DNA from: CAYWTS01 sp964461265
GTDB taxonomy: Bacteria; Bacteroidota; Ignavibacteria; Tepidaquicellales; OLB5
Direction: 5' to 3'
Length of the DNA: 30,495 bases
NCBI GenBank assembly: GCA_964461265.1
Contig: CAYWTS010000026.1
Coordinates: forward strand, 1-30,495
In this document: positions 9,115-16,142 of the stretch, in pieces
Numbering within the stretch: the stretch's first letter is position 1
How the letters are laid out: every line of letters starts with the position of its first letter
The notes under the pieces: model-generated
Told to the model about the DNA's origin: nothing
Databases searched by the model: none
Seen by the model: only the letters and a program-made list of their open reading frames with translations
Position numbers and translations under genes: made by a program

Positions 9115-10344
9115 TTACTCCCATCTTATTGCTTCTATAGGAGCCTGTCGTGCCGCTTTAAGAGCCGGATATAAAGAAGCAATAAACGCAAGCAGCATAG
9201 AAGCTGCGCTAACGTATAAATAATCCGCCCACCTGATATCGATAGGTAAAGCATCAAGCGGTGCATAAACAGTAGGATCAAGCTGAAATAATTTAAATTT
9301 GATTTGCAGAATACATATTAAAAATCCAAGTAAACAGCCTGCTATTGTTCCCCAAATCCCAATAAGAATCCCTTCATACATAAATATCCTGATAATGCTT
9401 TTATTATTGGAACCCATCGCTTTTAATATCCCAATATCACGTTTCTTTTCGATAACGGTCATAGTAAGTGAACCTGCTATGCTGAATGAAGCCACAGCTA
9501 TAATTATTGATAGTATTATATAAGCAGTGAATCGCTCAGCTTTCATTACTGAGTATAATTCCTGATGCAGCTCATACCAGGTTTCAATTCTGTATTTGCT
9601 GCCTGTCTGTGACTGCAGGTATTCTTTCACATCTTCCGATTTATTAATATTATCAAGTCTTACATCTATTCCGTTTACGCCTTCAGCAAGTTCAAATAGC
9701 TTTTGTGAATAAGGAATTGAAATAAATGCATACATTTTATCATAATCCCTGTTATCGATATCGAAAATACCTCTTATAACAAATCGTAGAATTTTAGGTT
9801 GTACAATCTGCGTCAATGCTTTTTCCATACCAGCGGGGCTCATCACACTGAGAGTGTCATATAATTTAACTCCAAGCTTACCCATCAAATTAATTCCCAG
9901 AATTATACCTCCGTATTTTTCGTCATCGTAATATTTAAATTCACCAGCTTCAATTTTATCTTTCACACCTGAAATCTTTTCGATATTATTATCATCAACT
10001 CCCTTAATAAACACAACAACATTATTCTTTTTAGATGAAATTACACCTTTATTCAGTGTATATGGTGCAAAACCTTTAATAGAAGATTCAGATAATAATT
10101 TTTCTGTTAAATCCCGATACTCGGTCATTGTACTTCTGCCGGAAGGTAAAATACGTAAATGGGGATCAAATCCTGTTAAAATTGTAGTAACGTGCTTATT
10201 AAATCCGTTGAATACAGACAGAACAGCCAGAAGTGCAGCAACACCAACCGTAATCCCAATTATAGAGATAAAGGTTATAATAGTAATAAACTGGATACTT
10301 TTTTTAGAAATAAGGTATCTTTTAGCAATAAATCTTTCAAACAT
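9115..10344 (-). CDS. LolC/LolE-family lipoprotein-releasing permease
   Basis: 409 residues from the ATG at 10344; an in-frame TTG one codon upstream is less likely. Topology is that of LolC/LolE: short N-terminal FERFIAKRYL, TM1 at about 20-45 (ITIITFISIIGITVGVAALL), a periplasmic domain of about 220 residues, then three helices at about 275-300, 325-350 and 380-400, ending YPALKAARQAPIEAIRWE. The final EAIR/LR motif is the standard FtsX-family ending. With LolD it forms the inner-membrane lipoprotein exporter. Only one permease gene is present here, so it either acts as a homodimer (LolF-like) or pairs with a paralog elsewhere; sequence alone does not tell LolC from LolE. Confidence 0.9.
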   Translation of the reverse strand: MFERFIAKRYLISKKSIQFITIITFISIIGITVGVAALLAVLSVFNGFNKHVTTILTGFDPHLRILPSGRSTMTEYRDLTEKLLSESSIKGFAPYTLNKGVISSKKNNVVVFIKGVDDNNIEKISGVKDKIEAGEFKYYDDEKYGGIILGINLMGKLGVKLYDTLSVMSPAGMEKALTQIVQPKILRFVIRGIFDIDNRDYDKMYAFISIPYSQKLFELAEGVNGIDVRLDNINKSEDVKEYLQSQTGSKYRIETWYELHQELYSVMKAERFTAYIILSIIIAVASFSIAGSLTMTVIEKKRDIGILKAMGSNNKSIIRIFMYEGILIGIWGTIAGCLLGFLICILQIKFKLFQLDPTVYAPLDALPIDIRWADYLYVSAASMLLAFIASLYPALKAARQAPIEAIRWE

Positions 10345-10444
10345 CAAAGGTTAAGTAAACAGCTAAAATTTCTTAAACAATAATAAATGAAATGTAATAT
10401 AACAATATGTAATATCTAATTCGGTAGAGAATTCAGGCAATAAA

Positions 10445-10486
10445 ATACCCCGTACCCGCCCGTTTTAGAGGCGTAGTTCGGGGTAT
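10445..10486 (-). terminator. GC-rich hairpin after the 10507 gene
   Basis: ATACCCCG (10445-10452) and CGGGGTAT (10479-10486) pair perfectly, and an inner CGCC/GGCG pair extends the stem. Reading along the minus strand, the hairpin lies about 20 bases past the stop at 10507 and is followed by the U-rich TTTTATT. It is plausibly an intrinsic terminator, although the stem is interrupted. It is much more GC-rich than its surroundings. Confidence 0.5.
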
Positions 10487-10506
10487 GCATAAATTCAAAC
10501 AGGTAC

Positions 10507-10923
10507 TTATGCAGCCGGCTTCTCTATTTTACCATAAACTAATCCAATTGCCATACAAGCAATGAACGTATTAATTATCATTGCAATTGCATCGGCAATT
10601 ACAGCCTGCCAAGTAACAGTCATATTGCCCCACATATAGAATACATACGGGACACAAAGCAACAGGCACATGTATAGACCAAATTTAAAACCTTCCGAAG
10701 CAGGTGACCCGCCCTTGTAAAATTTCGGATATATCAACGCAAGAAAGAATGCTTCTGTTAAGCACCCGACTGCTATCGCCCACATTTTCGTATCTTCACC
10801 CCTGGTTACAGCAGCGTAACCTTTTGTGTAAAGTTCCATCCCCATTAAAATGACTCCGTATAAAAGCCATCCTAACAGGAAGAAAATAACAGCAGCAATA
10901 ATAGTTGAAAGTAATAGTTTCAT
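10507..10923 (-). CDS. Small four-helix membrane protein of unknown function
   Basis: 138 residues with four predicted membrane helices at about 4-26, 47-66, 82-104 and 108-130. Between helices 1 and 2 is a short loop with YTKGYAAVTRGEDTKMW. The overall look (small, four helices, an N-terminal GWLLYG) is reminiscent of DUF1761-like proteins, but I cannot place it in a named family. The ATG is fixed by a strong Shine-Dalgarno, AAGGAGG, four bases upstream. It appears to be a single-gene unit, with a hairpin on its 3' side and a 136-base gap upstream. No function is inferred. Confidence 0.75.
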   Translation of the reverse strand: MKLLLSTIIAAVIFFLLGWLLYGVILMGMELYTKGYAAVTRGEDTKMWAIAVGCLTEAFFLALIYPKFYKGGSPASEGFKFGLYMCLLLCVPYVFYMWGNMTVTWQAVIADAIAMIINTFIACMAIGLVYGKIEKPAA

Positions 10924-10927
10924 TTCT

Positions 10928-10934
10928 CCTCCTT
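10928..10934 (-). promoter_or_regulatory. Strong Shine-Dalgarno for the 10507 gene
   Basis: AAGGAGG on the minus strand, four bases before the ATG at 10923. Most genes in the window have no such site. Confidence 0.75.
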
Positions 10935-11059
10935 AAAGAAAGATTATTAATTAATTGTTAAAAAGTAAGAGATAATAAAAACAAATAACCTTTCTCGAAG
11001 AAGCTTCAATGTTATACGAACTTAATAATAACTTTTTAAAAAAAAGAGAGCAAAATTTA

Positions 11060-11914
11060 CTAATATTCAAAATCAGCACCCAGGCTTATAGTCCAGCCGT
11101 TTACGTTCAAAATCGAAACTGAACCGCCTGTGCTCAGGCTGAAATACTCCGAAAATGCATAACCAATGCCAAAAAAAACATCTGACGAATTATAATCCAG
11201 CTTCATATTCCTGCTAAAATCGATACCGGTATAAATGTATATATTTTCGTTAAAACTATATGATGGGGTAATAGATATACTAATTTCCGGTTCATATTTA
11301 TAATTATAAACATTTTTTATGCTGTCTATTGCTTCCTGCAATAATACCGGAAGACGTCTTGATGTCCCATTAAATCTTTTACGATGCAGCAGACTGAACT
11401 GAAAACTCAAATCATTAGCAAAATTTATATAACTAAAAGTCTGTGCAAAACCAAAATGGAAATCAACATATCCTGTTCCCAATTCATCTGAATACCTTGC
11501 TGTCGGTAATTTAAACACGGTTTGAAATGCATGTTCAAACAATTTTGAGTGCTGGAAACGGTATTTAATTCCCAAGTGTGCATCTCCTACACCACTCACT
11601 TTACTCCCCGCAAAATTATAAGATTGAGTATATAAATCTATGCCTGTAAAAAATTCCATGTTTTTAAATACTCCGTAACTAAACGAAAAAGGGACCGAAA
11701 TCAAATCGTCTGAAAATGATGTATAAATTCCGAATCCTACCTTGTTCTTAGGGGTTATATATGTACTTACTCCGTAACCCGGTCTGTTAGCTGCCAATAA
11801 ATATGATCTGGCTGTATAACCCAGTTCGTCGAGTAATTGTTTAATATATGTCTGAGAGTTACTCTTTACAGAGAAGAGATTAATAAACACAAATAATACC
11901 AACGCACGCTTCAT
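11060..11914 (-). CDS. Probable outer-membrane beta-barrel protein
   Basis: 284 residues with a signal peptide (MKRALVLFVFINLFSVKSNSQ). The mature part is built of short alternating strands rich in Tyr, Phe and Gly. GVGDAHLGIKYRF near 95-108 resembles the repeated strand motif of the phenol-degradation/transporter barrel family (Pfam Phenol_MetA_deg type). The C-terminus is LGADFEY, with a terminal aromatic residue consistent with barrel insertion. It follows the lipoprotein gene by 33 bases on the same strand, suggesting a lipoprotein plus barrel pair. No Shine-Dalgarno is visible. Specific substrate unknown; family resemblance is by eye only. Confidence 0.65.
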   Translation of the reverse strand: MKRALVLFVFINLFSVKSNSQTYIKQLLDELGYTARSYLLAANRPGYGVSTYITPKNKVGFGIYTSFSDDLISVPFSFSYGVFKNMEFFTGIDLYTQSYNFAGSKVSGVGDAHLGIKYRFQHSKLFEHAFQTVFKLPTARYSDELGTGYVDFHFGFAQTFSYINFANDLSFQFSLLHRKRFNGTSRRLPVLLQEAIDSIKNVYNYKYEPEISISITPSYSFNENIYIYTGIDFSRNMKLDYNSSDVFFGIGYAFSEYFSLSTGGSVSILNVNGWTISLGADFEY

Positions 11915-11947
11915 ACTTAAATATCATAAGTGACTTATTTATGCTAT

Positions 11948-12352
11948 TTATTTGCTTACAATCTCAATCTCGTTTGAAACTATAACAGTACCATCCTTTT
12001 TAAGACAGCTTACTCTGTATTTTCCCGGTTCTTTGAAATCTACACCGTCAAAATAAATATAATCTTCAGTGCTTGGGGTTGTAAACGGATAAGTATCAAC
12101 AGCTTTTCCCGACGATAAATCTGTAATGTTAATATCAACCTCCGATACACCGATTGGCTTAGAAAGCTTTATCATCACAGTTAATGTCCCTGTTGTATAT
12201 TTAGTGCTTTCGCCTTCGCATTTATCGGTCGATGAAATGTATTTCTCACAAAAATAAAGTCTGTCACTGCTCGTGATATCCTTTAATTTTGAACAGGATG
12301 AAAAAACTATCAATAAAGAAAGAAATGATAAGGTGATTTTAAATTTCTGCAT
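11948..12352 (-). CDS. Small surface or periplasmic lipoprotein
   Basis: 134 residues when started at the ATG at 12352, which has AGGAGG four bases upstream; an open frame extends six codons further but lacks any site there. The N-terminus MQKFKITLSFLSLLIVFSSC is a lipoprotein signal with the lipidated cysteine at residue 20. The mature part has CEKY and CEGES cysteines near 35-50 and a C-terminal half that reads like a single Ig-like sandwich (VSEVDINITDLSSGKAV, then FKEPGKYRVSCLKKDG). No named family is recognised. It probably heads an operon with the beta-barrel gene at 11060, and the lipoprotein would be handled by the Lol exporter. Confidence 0.75.
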   Translation of the reverse strand: MQKFKITLSFLSLLIVFSSCSKLKDITSSDRLYFCEKYISSTDKCEGESTKYTTGTLTVMIKLSKPIGVSEVDINITDLSSGKAVDTYPFTTPSTEDYIYFDGVDFKEPGKYRVSCLKKDGTVIVSNEIEIVSK

Positions 12353-12356
12353 GTTT

Positions 12357-12362
12357 CCTCCT
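12357..12362 (-). promoter_or_regulatory. Shine-Dalgarno deciding the lipoprotein start
   Basis: AGGAGG on the minus strand, four bases before the ATG at 12352. It supports this start over the longer open frame beginning at 12370. Confidence 0.75.
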
Positions 12363-12425
12363 ATATGCAAATTAAGTTTTACTAAAAATAATTATTTATA
12401 TTTAAAAAATAAACCTGCTTTATTT

Positions 12426-13073
12426 CTAACGCTTCTTTTCTTTCCGTTTATCCGGTATAGAATCTGTTTTATTTTCTTTATTTTCATTAAATTGTTTTAA
12501 CCCTTCTACTTCACCCCATAATCCTCGCCTCGTTTCACGTGCTGTTTTTTCAGCCTTGATGAATTCATCCAGCCTGGATATATTAAACCTTCTGTAAGCA
12601 TAAGCATAGCCATCTTCTATTATTTTTTTATTAACAAAAGTACCATCCTCAAGATATACATACCTGAGCAGACGGCCGTATTTATCTTTATCTTCGTAGT
12701 TTTTTTCGGGAACCAGGTGGACGTTTTTACCTTCTATTAAATTTTGTGTGAATTCGCTTGCAAGTTCCCCAAGCTTCTGAAGTGTTTTTTTATCCTGTTT
12801 AGTCCTGTTAACGTCACGGTTTAGCTTATCCGATTCAAACTTCTCCGGCGTATCAATCCCAAGCATTCTAACACGGTAGTATTTACCTTTATCATCCTTT
12901 AAATCGATCTCAAATGTATCGCCGTCAATTACTTTACGGACAAAATATATATTATCCCGTTTCTCGCGCAATTCTTTCTCCGATAGCCTTGGCAAAACAT
13001 AAATTATGAAAAAATAAAGAATCAGCGAAAGAAATATGAGTGAGGTTAGAATTTTAATGAAAGTCTTAATCAA
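12426..13073 (-). CDS. Membrane-anchored staphylococcal-type (thermonuclease family) nuclease
   Basis: 215 residues. One hydrophobic segment at about 7-28 anchors or exports the protein; the nuclease domain covers about 42-192. Active-site residues of the SNase family are all present: VIDGDTF with D50 and D52 (equivalent to D19 and D21), RMLGIDTPE with R69, D74 and E77 (R35, D40, E43), and DKYGR with R134 (R87). A calcium-dependent endo/exonuclease acting on DNA or RNA outside the cytoplasm is expected. The tail is lysine-rich and soluble. The only usable start is a TTG that overlaps the stop of the phosphorylase gene by eight bases, so translation is probably coupled. The gap to the lipoprotein gene is 73 bases. 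Confidence 0.88.
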   Translation of the reverse strand: MIKTFIKILTSLIFLSLILYFFIIYVLPRLSEKELREKRDNIYFVRKVIDGDTFEIDLKDDKGKYYRVRMLGIDTPEKFESDKLNRDVNRTKQDKKTLQKLGELASEFTQNLIEGKNVHLVPEKNYEDKDKYGRLLRYVYLEDGTFVNKKIIEDGYAYAYRRFNISRLDEFIKAEKTARETRRGLWGEVEGLKQFNENKENKTDSIPDKRKEKKR

Positions 13074-14394
13074 TTACGTGCAGTATTTTACTTTTCACTT
13101 CCACAGGCTTATCTGAAATAACTGCCGACTTCTGCAGATATTCTAATGCATGTTCAATTTTATCAATTGATTCAGCTTCGGCTACCATTATCGTTTCACC
13201 TTTTTGGATGTATTCTCCCGGTTTCTTTTTTAACTTAATACCGGCAGAATAGTCAATTTTATCATCAACTTTCTTTCTGCCGCAGCCTAGGTTTACAGCA
13301 GCAATGCCAATTTTAAATGCATCCAGTTCCTTAATATAACCTGAAACTTCAGCTGTGACATCACAGCTATAATTAGCTTTTGGATAAAGATGCGGATTCT
13401 TGATAAATTTAGTATCCCCGTGCTGAATATGGACAAGTTCAATGAATTTTTCAAAGCATTCACCGTTTAGAAGTTTAGAACCGGCAGTAACTGTTCCTTC
13501 TTCAACAGAGCTGCATTTACCTGCAAGCATAAGCATAGCCCCGGCAAGGTTTAAGGTAACTTCTATCAGGTCAGATGAAAGCAAATTCTTTTTTGAGGTC
13601 TGGTTCATAACAGCAATGCATTCTTCAACTTCACACCAGTTTCCTGCTGCATATCCCAAAGGTGAATCCATTTCTGTGAGCACAGCAATCGCTTTTTTCC
13701 CGAATTTCCGCGTAACATCAAGAAGTTTCAGAGCAAGTTCCTTAGAACTCTCGTAACTTGGTAAAGTAGAACCCTTTCCAACCTTAACATTATATACTAT
13801 TCCATCCGAACCTTCAGCTATCTTTTTACTAACAATGCTCGCTGTAATAAGACTTATATTTTCAACTGTTGCTGTAACGTCTCTTAACTCGTAAATCTTC
13901 TTATCTGCAGGTGTTAAAGACTCAGTTTGTCCAATCATACAAACACCGATGCTTTCAAGTACCCGTTTAAATTCATTAATTGAGAGATTTATATTAAACC
14001 CCGGAATTGACTCGAGCTTATCGAGTGTTCCGCCGGTATGCCCTAAACCCCTGCCGCTCATCATGGGGACAACAACATCGAAACAGGCAAGCAAAGGTGC
14101 AAGTATTAGCGAAGTTTTATCACCAACACCGCCTGTAGAATGTTTGTCAATTTTAAATTTATTAATGTATGAAAGGTCAACTTTTTCGCCTGATTCGATG
14201 TAGGATTCGGTTAGAGCAATAGTTTCTTCATCATCCAAACCTTTATTGTAAACAGCCATTAAAAATGCAGCTACCTGATAATCATGTACACTTCCTTTCA
14301 TAAAGCCTTGTATGAACTTTTTAATCTCGGAAGGTGTAAGCTTTAAGCCATCACGCTTTTTCCTGATTATTTCTATAGGATTAAATTTATACAC
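13066..14394 (-). CDS. deoA: Thymidine/pyrimidine-nucleoside phosphorylase
   Basis: 442 residues, the usual length of this family. It cleaves pyrimidine (deoxy)nucleosides with phosphate, giving the base and (deoxy)ribose-1-phosphate in the cytoplasm. The phosphate-binding motif KHSTGGVGDKTSL is at 84-96, SGRGLGHTGGTLDKLE at 113-128, and the base-binding residues R171, S186 and K190 fall at the same numbers as in E. coli thymidine phosphorylase. The C-terminal PYNP domain (about 340-430) is complete. The start is GTG at 14394. It is the first gene of a two-gene unit with the nuclease. Whether it prefers thymidine (DeoA) or both uridine and thymidine (Pdp) cannot be decided here, so the symbol is provisional. 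Confidence 0.92.
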   Translation of the reverse strand: MYKFNPIEIIRKKRDGLKLTPSEIKKFIQGFMKGSVHDYQVAAFLMAVYNKGLDDEETIALTESYIESGEKVDLSYINKFKIDKHSTGGVGDKTSLILAPLLACFDVVVPMMSGRGLGHTGGTLDKLESIPGFNINLSINEFKRVLESIGVCMIGQTESLTPADKKIYELRDVTATVENISLITASIVSKKIAEGSDGIVYNVKVGKGSTLPSYESSKELALKLLDVTRKFGKKAIAVLTEMDSPLGYAAGNWCEVEECIAVMNQTSKKNLLSSDLIEVTLNLAGAMLMLAGKCSSVEEGTVTAGSKLLNGECFEKFIELVHIQHGDTKFIKNPHLYPKANYSCDVTAEVSGYIKELDAFKIGIAAVNLGCGRKKVDDKIDYSAGIKLKKKPGEYIQKGETIMVAEAESIDKIEHALEYLQKSAVISDKPVEVKSKILHVID

Positions 14395-14410
14395 AATAAC
14401 AAATATAATA

Positions 14411-14445
14411 GATAATAGATTAAAGATTATAGATTGAAGATTTTT
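14411..14445 (+). repeat. Degenerate GATTAAA heptamer array, locus 1
   Basis: Five consecutive 7-base units begin with GAT: GATAATA, GATTAAA, GATTATA, GATTGAA, GATTTTT. They share register and consensus with the better-preserved array at 22909. The array lies in the divergent gap between the phosphorylase and PAP2 genes. Confidence 0.6.
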
Positions 14446-14531
14446 CAGGATTTTTTTCGTAATATTTGTTTATATCCCGAGTGCTGAACTTTGATAGTTT
14501 TAGGATTTATTAAGGATTTGATGCTTAGTAT

Positions 14532-14559
14532 TTTGAATTTATAGATTACTTGGTATAAT
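14532..14559 (+). promoter_or_regulatory. Candidate promoter of the PAP2 gene, close to the start codon
   Basis: TTTG (14532-14535), an 18-base spacer and TATAATTG-like -7/-10 (TATAAT at 14554-14559, preceded by TGG as in an extended -10). The ATG is only nine bases past the element, so the transcript would be leaderless or nearly so. Confidence 0.45.
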
Positions 14560-14568
14560 TGCTTATTG

Positions 14569-15252
14569 ATGAAGCATAATTTAATAAAAGACTTAAAACA
14601 GCTTTGGTCTGATATAAAAAGTGTATACCCTGTTTCATTTGCATGGCTTACAAATCACTGGGGTATATCTATCGCTGCAGTCGTTTTCATTATTTCATCA
14701 TTCTACCTTGACCCTGCAATACGTTCATTATTTATCGGAATAAACAATAAGTTTATTGACCACATTTTTACTTTTGGGAGATGGTATGGCAGCGGTCAGC
14801 CAACTCTTTATTTATTTGGGGGATTATATTTAACAGGTTTATTATTAAGATATGATAAAATACGTGATACGGGCTTGCTGGTTGGAATAACTTATTGTCT
14901 ATCCGGCATTTTAACATTAATATTCAAATCAACCTGCGGACGATGGAGACCATACACAGGTAAAGGTGACCTTTCTTTTGACGGATGGAATCTCACAGGC
15001 AACGATCAGTTCTCATATTTTTCGGGTCATGCACAGGTTGGTTTTGCATTAACAATTGCATTAGCTGCTTACATTAAAAACAAATATTTAAAAATACTCT
15101 TATATATGTTTGCTGTTATATGCGCTTTAAGCAGAATATACCATGACCAGCACTGGTGGAGTGATGTAATTACAGGTTCGCTTATTGCAATTCTAATAAG
15201 TCATACAATCGTGAGATTCCATTTAGAAAAAGCAGTACCCGGAAAGAATTAA
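14569..15252 (+). CDS. PAP2-family membrane phosphatase
   Basis: 227 residues from the ATG at 14569 (a TTG one codon upstream is less likely). It is an integral membrane acid phosphatase of the PAP2/undecaprenyl-pyrophosphatase class. The three catalytic motifs are complete: K120-x6-R127-P128, FSGH at 151-154 with H154, and S188-R189-x5-H195-x3-D199. Six membrane segments are apparent. The N-terminal 30 residues are a cytoplasmic helical stretch. Substrates in the family include phosphatidic acid, undecaprenyl pyrophosphate and lipid A phosphates; a link with envelope glycan carrier recycling is plausible but unproven. It is divergent from the phosphorylase gene. Confidence 0.9.
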   Translation: MKHNLIKDLKQLWSDIKSVYPVSFAWLTNHWGISIAAVVFIISSFYLDPAIRSLFIGINNKFIDHIFTFGRWYGSGQPTLYLFGGLYLTGLLLRYDKIRDTGLLVGITYCLSGILTLIFKSTCGRWRPYTGKGDLSFDGWNLTGNDQFSYFSGHAQVGFALTIALAAYIKNKYLKILLYMFAVICALSRIYHDQHWWSDVITGSLIAILISHTIVRFHLEKAVPGKN

Positions 15253-15321
15253 AGATTGTTTTTTATAGGGAATAAATACAGAGTTGAAGAGAGATGTTTT
15301 ATTAAATAAATTTGAATATTA

Positions 15322-15350
15322 TTGTAACCCGACTTAACAATTTTTATAAT
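15322..15350 (+). promoter_or_regulatory. Candidate promoter of the small secreted protein gene
   Basis: TTGTAA (15322-15327), 17 bases, then TATAAT (15345-15350). In Bacteroidota terms this is TTG-N20-TATAATAT, the same phase as the TTG-N20-TAnnTTTG promoters elsewhere in the window. The expected leader of about 24 bases contains the Shine-Dalgarno GGAGG at 15372-15376. Confidence 0.6.
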
Positions 15351-15380
15351 ATTATCAATTAAACTAAAACCGGAGGAAAA

Positions 15381-15872
15381 ATGAAAAAACAGAACTTACT
15401 TTTTACAGCATTTATCTTTGCTCTTTTTCTGGTAGGCAGCACACTTTTTGCTCAGCCAATGACCAAGTATACCTGGGACGATTACAGCATGAAATTTGAA
15501 ATCCCTAAAACCTTCACTGTCTATGAAAATAATATAGATAAATTCGATGCCGGCGATGATGATATAAGACTAACCATTTACCCGCGTAAAGGTGAGTATC
15601 TTTCATTCAGCAAAATGAGGAGAAAACTGGAAGACTGGGCTTATGACAGCGGCGTGTATGGTTTCGATAATGTAAACGAAATGGAAGACCTTAACGGATA
15701 CTGGGGTGTGTATATTGATGGTAAAAAAAGGTCTAATGACCTTCCGGCAACCTTATTGCTTCTGGTTCATCCAACCTACAACTCAAACAGTATGTATATT
15801 TGGATAAACTACCGCTCCGACGCCTTCGATACTGCATTAAAGATGCTTAAAAGCTTTAAACCGACTTATTAG
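15381..15872 (+). CDS. Small secreted protein of unknown function
   Basis: 163 residues with a clear signal peptide (cut after ...TLFA, near residue 24). The mature protein of about 139 residues begins QPMTKYTWDDYSMKFEIP and mixes short beta strands with helices, including a C-terminal helix DAFDTALKMLKSFK. This layout is vaguely like PsbP/DUF1795-type alpha-beta sandwiches, but I do not recognise a family. Tyr and Asp are abundant. It has a good promoter, the Shine-Dalgarno GGAGG four bases before the ATG, and a strong terminator 54 bases after the stop, so it is a self-contained transcription unit probably expressed well. Function unknown. Confidence 0.8.
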   Translation: MKKQNLLFTAFIFALFLVGSTLFAQPMTKYTWDDYSMKFEIPKTFTVYENNIDKFDAGDDDIRLTIYPRKGEYLSFSKMRRKLEDWAYDSGVYGFDNVNEMEDLNGYWGVYIDGKKRSNDLPATLLLLVHPTYNSNSMYIWINYRSDAFDTALKMLKSFKPTY

Positions 15873-15906
15873 AATTGCTAATATTCGTGTAACACCAAAT
15901 ACTCAA

Positions 15907-15920
15907 GGTGGCACGAGTGA
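15907..15920 (-). repeat. Dispersed GTGCCAC element, copy 3 (reverse)
   Basis: The complement reads TCACTCGTGCCACC, sharing CTCGTGCCAC with the copy at 29533. It lies between the stop at 15872 and the terminator. Confidence 0.45.
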
Positions 15921-15925
15921 AGTCT

Positions 15926-15963
15926 AAAAAGCCTGTTAGTTAGCATTCTAACAGGCTTTTTTT
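15926..15963 (+). terminator. Strong intrinsic terminator
   Basis: AAAAAGCCTGTTAG (15926-15939) pairs perfectly with CTAACAGGCTTTTT (15948-15961) around an eight-base loop, and the T-run continues to 15963. It ends the 15381 transcription unit. Confidence 0.92.
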
Positions 15964-16063
15964 AACATGATTACTTTATAGTGATATTTATTTTACAACT
16001 AAATGAATTATTTTTAATAAAATTAATGTTTATATCTATAGCGAAATGTGTAATATGCATTAA

Positions 16064-16094
16064 TTGATTATAAATGGATTTTAGCTTAATTTTG
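16064..16094 (+). promoter_or_regulatory. Bacteroidota-type promoter of clpC
   Basis: TTG at 16064-16066, exactly 20 bases, then TAATTTTG at 16087-16094. This leaves a leader of about 40 bases before the ATG at 16143. No CtsR-like or CIRCE-like direct or inverted repeat is obvious around it. Confidence 0.6.
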
Positions 16095-16142
16095 GACAGA
16101 ATTTGAACATTTAACAATTAAATAATCAGGAATTTAATATAA

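Noticed and set aside
12426..14394. Nuclease plus phosphorylase as an anti-phage system
   Set aside because: Both families are metabolic, the nuclease has an N-terminal membrane anchor consistent with extracellular action, and no sensor or toxin partner is nearby.
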